Of a stretch of 64,000 nt of DNA, positions 26,151 to 36,200 are shown one piece after another; positions within the stretch are counted from its first letter, which is position 1; each line of letters opens with the position of its first letter. The notes beneath the pieces were generated by a model. That model made no database searches and was not told the DNA's origin. It was given only the letters and a program-made list of their open reading frames with translations. The stretch spans positions 3,906,001-3,970,000 of the forward strand of contig NZ_CP006704.1 in assembly GCF_000739375.1 (NCBI RefSeq), in the 5' to 3' direction. The stretch is from Comamonas testosteroni TK102. GTDB lineage: Bacteria > Pseudomonadota > Gammaproteobacteria > Burkholderiales > Burkholderiaceae_C. Position numbers and translations under genes: made by a program.

Positions 26151-27140
26151 ATGTCTCGCCCCCGCTTTCTCCCCGATAACTTCACGCTGGCACTGATTGC
26201 CACCGTCATCCTCGCCAGCTTTCTGCCCGCATCGGGCCAGGTGGCTGAATATGTGGAACTTGTCACCACCGGCATCGTCAGCCTGCTGTTCTTTCTGCAC
26301 GGCGCCAAGCTCTCGCGCCAGGCCATCCTGGCGGGCATAGGCCACTGGCGCCTGCATGTCTGGATCTTCATCGCCACCTTTGTGCTGTTCCCCGTGCTGG
26401 GGCTGGCACTGCGCCCGGTGCTTTCGCCCCTGGTCACCACCGAGATGTATATCGGCGTGCTGTTTCTCTGCACCCTGCCCGCCACCGTGCAATCGGCGAT
26501 TGCCTTCACCTCCATGGCGCGCGGCAATGTGCCTGCGGCCGTGTGCAGCGCATCGGCCTCCACCTTGCTGGGCATTCTGGTCACGCCGATTCTGGTGAGT
26601 CTGGTCCTGCACAAGAATGCGGAAGGCGGCGATGCATTGCATGCCATTGGAAAGATTGCCATGACGCTGCTGCTGCCCTTTGTCATCGGCCATCTGATGC
26701 GCCCCGTGATCGGCGGCTTCCTGCAGCGTCGCGCTTCCATCATCAAGCTGGTGGACCAGGGCTCCATCCTGTTTGTGGTCTATGCCGCCTTCAGCGCCGC
26801 AGTCATCAGCGGCCTGTGGAAGCAGACGCCGATTCCCTCACTGCTGGGCTTGATCGTGCTGTGCTCCATCCTGCTGGCCGCCGTGCTCTTCATCACCACC
26901 TGGGGCGCACGTCGCCTGGGCTTCAGCAAGGAAGACGAGATCACGCTGGTCTTCTGCGGCTCCAAGAAAAGCATGGTCAGCGGTATTCCCATGGCCAATG
27001 TGCTCTTTCCTGCCGCATCCGTGGGCGCGATCGTGCTGCCGCTGATGCTGTTCCACCAGATCCAGCTCATGGTCTGTGCGGTGCTGGCGCAGCGCTATGC
27101 CAGGCGGGTCCAGATTGCCGATCAGACCACGACCCATTAG
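26151..27140 (+). CDS. Bile acid:sodium symporter family (BASS/SBF-like) transporter
   Basis: 329 residues with about ten membrane helices. The SBF-like pattern is clear: GIVSLLFFLHGAKLSRQAIL, LCTLPATVQSAIAFTSMARG with the crossover-helix Gln, and CGSKKSMVSGIPMANVLFP. Family members carry organic acids with sodium; the substrate is not known. The ATG at 26151 (MSRPRFLPDNFTLALIATV) begins right before the first helix; the upstream codons would add a non-membrane leader. The gene ends just before a strong bidirectional terminator. Confidence 0.9.
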   Translation: MSRPRFLPDNFTLALIATVILASFLPASGQVAEYVELVTTGIVSLLFFLHGAKLSRQAILAGIGHWRLHVWIFIATFVLFPVLGLALRPVLSPLVTTEMYIGVLFLCTLPATVQSAIAFTSMARGNVPAAVCSASASTLLGILVTPILVSLVLHKNAEGGDALHAIGKIAMTLLLPFVIGHLMRPVIGGFLQRRASIIKLVDQGSILFVVYAAFSAAVISGLWKQTPIPSLLGLIVLCSILLAAVLFITTWGARRLGFSKEDEITLVFCGSKKSMVSGIPMANVLFPAASVGAIVLPLMLFHQIQLMVCAVLAQRYARRVQIADQTTTH

Positions 27141-27150
27141 GATCCCATGA

Positions 27151-27191
27151 CCCACCAAAAAGGGGCGCCTCATGCGCCCCTTTTTGGTGGG
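27151..27191. terminator. Strong bidirectional terminator between transporter and lapD
   Basis: An 18-bp perfect stem (CCCACCAAAAAGGGGCGC and its complement) around a 5-base loop, with A and T runs inside the arms, between convergent genes. It ends both the transporter and the lap transcripts. Confidence 0.9.
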
Positions 27192-27208
27192 TTGGAGAAT
27201 TCGCCGTT

Positions 27209-29194
27209 TCAGACGGCCAGCGTCAACGCGTTTTGCCGATGCAGCAGTTGCGCGGTCTCCGCATTGACGGAGTCGCTCACCATCACCTGGATTCCCAGTG
27301 CTGTCGCGGTCTCGGCGATGGCTTGCAGCAGATGCAGGGCACCCGGGCTCTGGGCGGCCTGCTCCGAGAACTCGCTGCCCAGCTTCACATAGCGCAGCGG
27401 CAAGGTGTGGAGCTTGGTCAGGCCCATGGGCTGCTGATCCAGACGGCGCAACCCCACGCCGACACCGGCCAATGCCATGGCCCGGCAGAATTCGGCCACC
27501 TCATCGGGATAGGCCGTCAGTCCATGCGCATCCAGCTCCAGACAGAGCAGGGACAGGCGATGCTCCCACTTCTGTGCACTCAGCTCTTCACGCAGACGGC
27601 CCAGGAAGTCGGGCTGAGCCAGCGAGGGCAAGGAGATTCGAATGACCAGCTCGCAATCGTTCTGCTCAAGCCACGCAGCCCCAAGGGCCACCGCTCGCAA
27701 ATCGAACTCTGCCGACAGGCCCAGGCGCACGGCAACCGGCAGGAACAGAGAACCCATCAAGGTCTCGCCGGAAGCAGTGCGCAGCGAGAGCGACGCTTCG
27801 CCGCGCTCCTGCATCCCGTTGCTGCCCTTGAATTGCAGCGGCTGAACGGACAGGGAAAGCGCATCCTGCGCCTCCAGGGCCGCAATCAGCATCTGACGCC
27901 ACAAGGTTTCTCCGGCCAGATCGGAAACCACCTCATCATCGCCGTAGGCCACATATTCCACTTCGGCCTGTCCCGAGCTCTCGGCACGCATCAGACCGTA
28001 GTCCAGCCGTGCAAGCACACCGGTTACCGAGCTCGATGCCGAGTAATCGGTCAGGGCAAAGCTCCAGCGGCACCACTGACCACTGCTCAGGGTCACACGC
28101 ATGGACAACAGCACCTGACGGATCTGCTGCACCAGTGACATGGCCTGAGGCCCCGCCAGGGCCGGCATGAGCACCACAAAGTCCGAGCCATTGAGGCGGG
28201 CCAGCTGAGCCTTGCAGTCAGCATGACTCTTCAACACCTGATTGACCTGCTCACCCATCGCCGCGAGCCAGGCATCGGCGCTGGCTCGCGACATCTGGGC
28301 ATTCAGGGCCAGCAGATCGCGCTGGCGAAACAGCATCACATGGCCATGCGCTGCCAGACCATCGGCACCGCTGAGCGCGCGACGCAGCTCGTTGACGAAA
28401 TACTTGCGGTTAGGCAGCTGGGTGACCGGATCACGATTGACCTCGATCTCCAGCGATTCGATACGTGCCATTTGCTCCAGCGCCGTTGCCTGCACCCGCT
28501 CACGGGTATCCGCAATAGCGCTGAGCACCGGTACCAGCTCGGCCACTGCAGCCCTGGCAGGCTGCGCCGATTCCGCCTCATCCGGCTGGCGGCCAATCGC
28601 CTGAACCTGTGCCGAGATTTCCTGCTGCAAGACCTTGCGGAACCAACGAAACAGCAAGACCACGAAGAAAGCCCAGGCCAACCCGGCCAGCACAACCACT
28701 CCGGCCAGACGCACGCTGCTGCCCCAGAGCGCCTGGCTGGCATAGCTGTCGTCCACCACCAGCGTCAGCTGCCCGACCTGCTTCCAGCCATCGCTGATCA
28801 CACGCTCGGCCTTGGGCGAGCGCAGCGGCAGCATCTCGACAAACCACCGTGGAGCAGCACTTTGCCTGGGCTTGGCTGCAGCGGCAGAACTCTCGGTCGT
28901 GCCGTTGTCGCGCCGGCGCTCGAACAAGGTCTCGCCCTGGGGCGAGGCCAGTCGAATCAGCTTGAACTGTCCGCCGTCGAACAAGGCCATCATCAGCAGC
29001 TCCTGCGTGACCGGGTCCTGATTGGCCGGCTGCGACAGTGACAAGGCCAGCGACGATGCCGCGTTCTCGCTTTCGGACTGCAACTGTCCATCCAGATACT
29101 GGCGCGCGGCACCAATGCTGAACGCCAGGGTGCCGATCAAGATGGCCACAATGGCCACCGTCACGCTGATCAAAAGTTGTTTCAACAACGACAT
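27209..29194 (-). CDS. lapD: LapD-type c-di-GMP receptor (HAMP, degenerate GGDEF and EAL)
   Basis: Inner-membrane protein of 661 residues that binds c-di-GMP in the cytoplasm and holds the LapG protease in the periplasm. Membrane helices are at about 7-28 and 161-184, bracketing a periplasmic LapD/MoxY-type domain. A HAMP linker (to about 250) follows. The GGDEF domain starts near DPVTQLPNRKYFVNELRRA, but its active site reads RLNGSDF. The EAL domain has GEASLSLR in place of EAL. Both enzymatic motifs are therefore degenerate, as expected of a receptor. Last gene of the lap cluster, 65 bases after lapG. Confidence 0.93.
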   Translation of the reverse strand: MSLLKQLLISVTVAIVAILIGTLAFSIGAARQYLDGQLQSESENAASSLALSLSQPANQDPVTQELLMMALFDGGQFKLIRLASPQGETLFERRRDNGTTESSAAAAKPRQSAAPRWFVEMLPLRSPKAERVISDGWKQVGQLTLVVDDSYASQALWGSSVRLAGVVVLAGLAWAFFVVLLFRWFRKVLQQEISAQVQAIGRQPDEAESAQPARAAVAELVPVLSAIADTRERVQATALEQMARIESLEIEVNRDPVTQLPNRKYFVNELRRALSGADGLAAHGHVMLFRQRDLLALNAQMSRASADAWLAAMGEQVNQVLKSHADCKAQLARLNGSDFVVLMPALAGPQAMSLVQQIRQVLLSMRVTLSSGQWCRWSFALTDYSASSSVTGVLARLDYGLMRAESSGQAEVEYVAYGDDEVVSDLAGETLWRQMLIAALEAQDALSLSVQPLQFKGSNGMQERGEASLSLRTASGETLMGSLFLPVAVRLGLSAEFDLRAVALGAAWLEQNDCELVIRISLPSLAQPDFLGRLREELSAQKWEHRLSLLCLELDAHGLTAYPDEVAEFCRAMALAGVGVGLRRLDQQPMGLTKLHTLPLRYVKLGSEFSEQAAQSPGALHLLQAIAETATALGIQVMVSDSVNAETAQLLHRQNALTLAV

Positions 29195-29259
29195 CTTGCT
29201 GCCTTATTTGTGTCTACCATTCAATAGGGCTTCGCTGCCTGCACCGCGGAACATGGCAT

Positions 29260-29952
29260 TCATGGCAAAAAACCTTCCTGCTTCATGCGCGCCAACAAAT
29301 CGCGCCAACGCGTAATTCGATCCACTGACGTTGTCTGTGCACCCGCGACATAGACACCCTGGGCATTGAAGCTGAACACGGGAGTCAAGTCCTTGCGCTG
29401 GCTGGCCAGCATGATGTTGTCCAGCAAGCTGTCCAGCACCAGCGGCTCGGCAGCAGGTGTCTCGTAATAGCCCAGCACCATATGCGCAATGCTCTGCGTA
29501 CTGCCCACGCCACCCAGGCGCGCGCGTACATAGATCAGGCGCAGTTTCTCTACCGCCACCCCCAAGCGCTGCAGCGAGAAATACTTGCCAATCACATAGT
29601 CCTCGCAGTCTCCCGCTCCCTTGCCCAGCGTCTCCAGCGGCGTGGCCCAATAGTCGGGCTGAGACCAGAGCGTGCTGTCCTCCGATTGCAGCACCGCGCG
29701 GTTCCAGAAGGTATTGACGGCCGACAACTGCTGTTGCAGCGGCCTGTCTTTCTGGGCCTGCAGCATCGCCAGCCACTGCCCCAGTCTCTGCACCCCGGCA
29801 CTGCCATAGCGCGACTGCATGGTGCTCTGCAGCCGTTCGCTGTCGAAATCCAACGCAGCGGCTTCAAAGCCTTTTTGCAGCGCCCAGCCCCCGACAATCG
29901 CCGAGCCATACAAAAGCATGCCTCTGCGCGACAGACGCTGGGTTCTTTCCAC
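29260..29952 (-). CDS. lapG: LapG-type calcium-dependent periplasmic cysteine protease
   Basis: Transglutaminase-like cysteine protease that cleaves the adhesin behind its retention module. The triad is Cys116 in GAGDCEDYV, His157 in SIAHMVLGYY and Asp174 in PLVLDSLLD; the DCED motif also holds calcium in known LapG. The start is unsure: the frame is open to 30120. The GTG at 29952 gives 230 residues and a twin-arginine-like signal (RLSRRGMLLYGSAIVGG); the ATG at 29919 is the alternative. Neither has a good ribosome site. It lies between the adhesin and lapD. Confidence 0.92.
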   Translation of the reverse strand: MERTQRLSRRGMLLYGSAIVGGWALQKGFEAAALDFDSERLQSTMQSRYGSAGVQRLGQWLAMLQAQKDRPLQQQLSAVNTFWNRAVLQSEDSTLWSQPDYWATPLETLGKGAGDCEDYVIGKYFSLQRLGVAVEKLRLIYVRARLGGVGSTQSIAHMVLGYYETPAAEPLVLDSLLDNIMLASQRKDLTPVFSFNAQGVYVAGAQTTSVDRITRWRDLLARMKQEGFLP

Positions 29953-30166
29953 GGGATGTGGAAACAGTAGGCTGGGCGAGGTGCTCAATCGAGTTGCAGG
30001 AAGAGCAAGCGTCCAAGACAGAATCTGCTTAGAACGCCTGTAGATATTGTGATAACCGCTATGAATCTTGATAGTTCCGAAAGAACACGACCAAGACTCG
30101 ACGCTCACAAATGTAACCAATCATGCAAGCTCTGAAAACGACCTGGCGATCGCCACCGGGCAAGGC

Positions 30167-30198
30167 GGCAGAAGACTTGATATTTCAAGACTTCTGCC
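30167..30198. terminator. Hairpin after the adhesin gene
   Basis: A 14-bp stem with one A-A mismatch (GGCAGAAG.CTTGA) and a 4-base loop, 22 bases after the adhesin stop. There is no T run, so it may be an mRNA-stabilising or attenuating hairpin rather than a terminator. Confidence 0.35.
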
Positions 30199-30219
30199 GG
30201 CCCTCGCCGGGCCCTTCTA

Positions 30220-33200
30220 TCAGCTGTGGTCGATCTTGAGCTTGCCCTGATCGATCAATTGCTTGATCAGCGCATTCTGATCATGGCTCGTGCCCACCAG
30301 ATCCACGCCCTCGACCAAGATCTTCTGGTTGAAGCCATTGCCATTCGCATCGAGTGCACCAGCCGTCGAGACCTTGATCACCGTATCGATGGTCTTACCA
30401 TCGGCTTCGGTGCGGGTCTCAAGGTGCAGGAACTTGCTCAGATCACTCGAAGTCTCTTCGCCTTGCAGCAAATCGCCCAGATCAAGTGCGTCGTTACCCG
30501 AAGCACCGAAGTTCTTCACCACATCGGTGACTGGACTCGACACAGTACCCGCATCGCCCTGGTGCCAGATGAACAAGTCGTCTTCGGCCGTGCCCAGCAG
30601 CGAGTCGCCGGACGAGGTGCTGTGCACTTCATGGCTGCCGGTATCGCTAGCCATGCGCGAAGCAGCCAGCGTCGTGGCACCCGGTCCGGTCGCGTCGATG
30701 CTTATGTCCAGGCTTGCCGTATCGGTATCGCCATCGGCCTGAGTCAGCTTGTAGTCGAAATGTTCGACCTTGCCTGCTCCGGCTGCGCTCGCGGTCGGTG
30801 TGTAGGTGTAGGAGCCGTCGGCCTTGATCAGCAACGTGCCGTAGCTGCCGGTGATTGTCGTGCCGCCCGATGCCGCATTGACCCAGGTCGAACCATTGAA
30901 CACCGAAAGCGTCGATGTCTCGCCCAGAGTGCCCAGCGTGTCATTGGACGTGACAGAGCCGGTGACGGCCGTGCTGCTCCAGACAATAGTGTCCGGGTTG
31001 GGAACGTTGGCCGTGAAGTCATCGAACGTCACCGCAGCATCCGTGCTGTTGCTGTTTCCCTCATGCACTGTCAAGAGAATGCGATAGGTCGCGTCCGCTT
31101 CAAGTGCCGTCGTGGTGTAGGTGCCCGTTCCGGTAATGACGCCGGAGTTGGCTTGCCCGGGAACAGCAGACCAGGTTACCCCGCCATCGGTGCTCTTGTA
31201 GAGCGTCCAGTTCACAGAATCACTTGAGTTGCTCGCATTGCTGAAGCCTGTCACCTTGAACTGCAGCGTGGTCCCCGCCACGGTCGAGGTGTAGATGGGC
31301 GTCACCGCCTTGGCATCACCGCTCGCCCGACCGTTATTGTCTGTCAGCACCAAGCCGCCGCCGGTGGAGATGCCATCCCATGTCGTGCCATTGACGGAAC
31401 TGACCAGCCATTTGCCCTTGTCGCTGTTCAGCGTGTCCGTGCTCGACAGCTCGGAGTTGCTCTTGTAGACGCGAGTGCTGCTTGAATTGTCAAGCTTCCA
31501 CGCGTTGGCTTCACCACTGGTGAAAGTCGCCAGCGCAGTAATCGACGGTGCGGTAGCCACGCTCTTCGATGTCAATGTTGCGCTGTTCGTATCGTCGACT
31601 GCATCCGGCTTGCTGGTGAAGCTCGCGCTCCCGTCCGCCGTACTGCTGCCGTCGGCAACTACTGCAACGACCTTGATCTCATTGACCTGCACATTCTCAG
31701 GAACGGTCATATTCAGACCGGTGATGGTGACAGCCTTGGTAATGGGATCAATGCTCACCGAGTAACTGCCGTTGCTGACCAATGGCAAGGACCAGTGAGT
31801 CGCATCAATCTGGGTTCCAGCGGACAGCGTGACGCCCTTTGGTACTTCCACAGTCACCTTCGTGACCGCCTCGGAGTAGTCCACATCCTGAGGAGTAGCC
31901 GTGATCGTGACCGGATAAGTCGTTGCCGTCGTGTAAGTTACCTTGTTGATCAGATAGTCATCATCCACACGCGGTGCGTCAAAGACGATCTGACTGATCG
32001 TGTTTCCTGCGGGCACACTCAGTTTGAACTGCGTATCCACCTTGTCGGTGCCGCCCTTGACGAATCCATAAAGACCGCTGGCCGCATTGACAGTGCCGTC
32101 TGCGTTGTATCCCAGAACAACGGGCTTTTTCGCCTCGTCAAACATTTGATAACGCGCCCACTCTCCCGAAGCCAACCAGGCAAACTGCACCGTGATGGCC
32201 GTCACAGGTACATTGAATTGAATAGCCAAAGATTCAGAACCTGACGAACTGCGTCCAATTTCAGTGGAATCGCCGGACGCGGCGCCAACCACACCAAAAC
32301 CATCGTGATCCGTTCCGGTCACGACACTCACCGCCCCCTTCGAGCCATTGATGTTGTAAGCCGTCACGGTGTGGCCCGCATTTGAGCTGTTCACGCTGGT
32401 AGCAGTGATCGAAGTCGTAACCGGCGTCGATCCTGCACCCACATTCACCGTCACCAAGGGAGTATCCGCAACTGGCGTCACATCAATATCCAGCGTGCTG
32501 GTGACTCCTGTATTGGTGGTGTAGGTCACGGTCGGAACCTTGCCGCTCCAATCGCTGCTTGGCGTAAAGACATAACCGCCATTCGCAGCCAAAGAAATCG
32601 TTCCGACGACCTTGCCCGCATCCATCACGTTCACGGCACTAGCACCCACGCTGTAGGTCGAGCCGTTGACACTAAAGCTTGTAATGGCAAGAGTTCCACC
32701 CGAGACATAGCCCTCATCGTTGAGCAGCACATTCCCTGAAACAGCGTGATCCTCGGTCGTCGTGTTTTTATCAGGGAAAGCGTCGTTTACCCCGTTGATC
32801 TGGAAGGTGACATTGTTGCTGCGCTGGTCGCCGTCCTTGTCGGTAAGCGTATAGCCCATCGTCACGATGATGCTCTGACCGGTGGTCAGCGCCTGGGTGG
32901 CAGGCTTGCTGTTGTCCAGCTCGAACTTCCAGGTCCCGTCGGAGTTTTGCGTGAGCTTGCCATAGTCGCCGAGGTTGACCGTGGTGGCTCCCAGCTTGGC
33001 GCTGACGCTGCCCCAGCCGGTGGCTCCCGTGGTCGCCGCACCGTCGCCGCCAAAGCTATTGCTGTTGCCTGCTGCCGGTGCCACCGTGCCGCTCAGAGAA
33101 GTCTGCGCCGCATCTTCGGTCAGCGAGCCAGCATTGATGCTGGCCGCCACCGGGGTGTCGTCCACGATGGTGACCGTGACGGTGTTGGTGACGGTGTTGC

Positions 33201-36200
33201 CGTTGGCGTCCTTCGCGGTGTACGTGAAGCTATTGGTCTCTGCCTGGCCGGCCACGTCCGTGGTCGCCGAGGTCAGCGTGAAGGTGTAAGTGCCGTCCGC
33301 CTTGACCGTGTAGGTGCCGTTGGCCGTCGTGCCCGAGGCCGCCTGCGCCGTCCAACCCGACTGAAGGCTCAGGCTGCCGCTGTAGACGTTGCCTTGCCCG
33401 GCGCTCGTGCCGCCGGCCAGGCCTGCTTCGGTGACCGATCCGCCCGTGGTGGTCACGGGGGTGCCGGTCACGTCGGCCACGTTGATCGTCAGGGTGGCGG
33501 TGCTCAGGTCACCGTCGCCGTCCTTGACGGTGTAGGTGAACACGTCTGCCTCGCCCTTGGTGACGGCATTGGGGTTGGAGGTGTAGCTGTAGCTTCCGTC
33601 CTTGTTCAGGCTCAGGGTGCCGTACTGGCCCACGATCGTGAAGCCGGTGGCGTTGGCTGTGCCCTGCACGCTGCTGCTGTTGCTCACGCCCACCACAGCG
33701 CCGCCCGCATTCCAGCCGTCGGCACCGGCCTTGTCGTTGGCCAGAACGCCTGCGGCGGCTGCCACGGTCAGGGTCGAGCCTTCGCTGACGTTGCCCGAGT
33801 CGTTGGCCGCCACCGGGGTGTCGTCCACGATGGTGACCGTGACGGTGTTGGTGACGGTGTTGCCGTTGGCGTCCTTCGCGGTGTACGTGAAGCTATTGGT
33901 CTCTGCCTGGCCGGCCACGTCCGTGGTCGCCGAGGTCAGCGTGAAGGTGTAAGTGCCGTCCGCCTTGACCGTGTAGGTGCCGTTGGCCGTCGTGCCCGAG
34001 GCCGCCTGCGCCGTCCAGCCCGACTGAAGGCTCAGGCTGCCGCTGTAGACGTTGCCTTGTCCGGCGCTCGTGCCGCCGGCCAGGCCTGCTTCGGTGACCG
34101 ATCCGCCCGTGGTGGTCACGGAGGTGCCGGTCACGTCGGCCACGTTGATCGTCAAGGTGGCGGTGCTCAGGTCACCGTCGCCGTCCTTGACGGTGTAGGT
34201 GAACACGTCTGCCTCGCCCTTGGTGACGGCATTGGGGTTGGAGGTGTAGCTGTAGCTTCCGTCCTTGTTCAGGCTCAGGGTGCCGTACTGGCCCACGATC
34301 GTGAAGCCGGTGGCGTTGGCGGTGCCCTGCACGCTGCTGCTGTTGCTCACGCCCACCACGGCGCCGCCCGCATTCCAGCCGTCGGCACCGGCCTTGTCGT
34401 TGGCCAGCACGCCTGCGGCGGCTGCCACGGTCAGGGTCGAGCCTTCGCTGACGTTGCCCGAGTCGTTGGCCGCCACCGGGGTGTCGTCCACGATGGTGAC
34501 CGTGACGGTGTTGGTGACGGTGTTGCCGTTGGCGTCCTTGGCGGTGTACGTGAAGCTGTTGGTCTCTGCCTGGCCGGCCACGTCCGTGGTCGCCGAGGTC
34601 AGCGTGAAGGTGTAAGTGCCGTCCGCCTTGACCGTGTAGGTGCCGTTGGCCGTCGTGCCCGAGGCCGCCTGCGCCGTCCAGCCCGACTGAAGGCTCAGGC
34701 TGCCGCTGTAGACGTTGCCTTGTCCGGCGCTCGTGCCGCCGGCCAGGCCTGCTTCGGTGACCGATCCGCCCGTGGTGGTCACGGGGGTGCCGGTCACGTC
34801 GGCCACGTTGATCGTCAGGGTGGCGGTGCTCAGGTCACCGTCGCCGTCCTTGACGGTGTAGGTGAACACGTCTGCCTCGCCCTTGGTGACGGCATTGGGG
34901 TTGGAGGTGTAGCTGTAGCTTCCGTCCTTGTTCAGGCTCAGGGTGCCGTACTGGCCCACGATCGTGAAGCCGCTGGCGTTGGCGGTGCCCTGCACGCTGC
35001 TGCTGTTGCTCACGCCCACCACGGCGCCGCCCGCATTCCAGCCGTCGGCACCGGCCTTGTCGTTGGCCAGCACGCCTGCGGCGGCTGCCACGGTCAGGGT
35101 CGAGCCTTCGCTGACGTTGCCCGAGTCGTTGGCCGCCACCGGGGTGTCGTCCACGATGGTGACCGTGACGGTGTTGGTGACGGTGTTGCCGTTGGCGTCC
35201 TTGGCGGTGTACGTGAAGCTGTTGGTCTCTGCCTGGCCGGCCACGTCCGTGGTCGCCGAGGTCAGCGTGAAGGTGTAAGTGCCGTCCGCCTTGACCGTGT
35301 AGGTGCCGTTGGCCGTCGTGCCCGAGGCCGCCTGCGCCGTCCAGCCCGACTGAAGGCTCAGGCTGCCGCTGTAGACGTTGCCTTGTCCGGCGCTCGTGCC
35401 GCCGGCCAGGCCTGCTTCGGTGACCGATCCGCCCGTGGTGGTCACGGGGGTGCCGGTCACGTCGGCCACGTTGATCGTCAAGGTGGCGGTGCTCAGGTCA
35501 CCGTCGCCGTCCTTGACGGTGTAGGTGAACACGTCTGCCTCGCCCTTGGTGACGGCATTGGGGTTGGAGGTGTAGCTGTAGCTTCCGTCCTTGTTCAGGC
35601 TCAGGGTGCCGTACTGGCCCACGATCGTGAAGCCGCTGGCGTTGGCGGTACCCTGCGCGCTGCTGCTGTTGCTCACGCCCACCACGGCGCCGCCCGCATT
35701 CCAGCCGTCGGCACCGGCCTTGTCGTTGGCCAGAACGCCTGCGGCGGCTGCCACGGTCAGAGTCGAGCCTTCGCTGACGTTGCCCGAGTCGTTGGCCGCC
35801 ACCGGGGTGTCGTCCACGATGGTGACCGTGACGGTGTTGGTGACGGTGTTGCCGTTGGCGTCCTTCGCGGTGTACGTGAAGCTATTGGTCTCTGCCTGGC
35901 CGGCCACGTCCGTGGTCGCCGAAGTCAGCGTGAAGGTGTAAGTGCCGTCCGCCTTGACCGTGTAGGTGCCGTTGGCCGTCGTGCCCGAGGCCGCCTGCGC
36001 CGTCCAGCCCGACTGAAGGCTCAGGCTGCCGCTGTAGACGTTGCCTTGTCCGGCGCTCGTGCCGCCGGCCAGGCCTGCTTCGGTGACCGATCCGCCCGTG
36101 GTGGTCACGGGGGTGCCGGTCACGTCGGCCACGTTGATCGTCAGGGTGGCGGTGCTCAGGTCACCGTCGCCGTCCTTGACGGTGTAGGTGAACACGTCTG

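Noticed and set aside
26543..28138. 531-codon plus-strand frame across the symporter end and lapD
   Set aside because: It crosses the terminator at 27151 and antisense of lapD; a chance open frame in GC-rich DNA.
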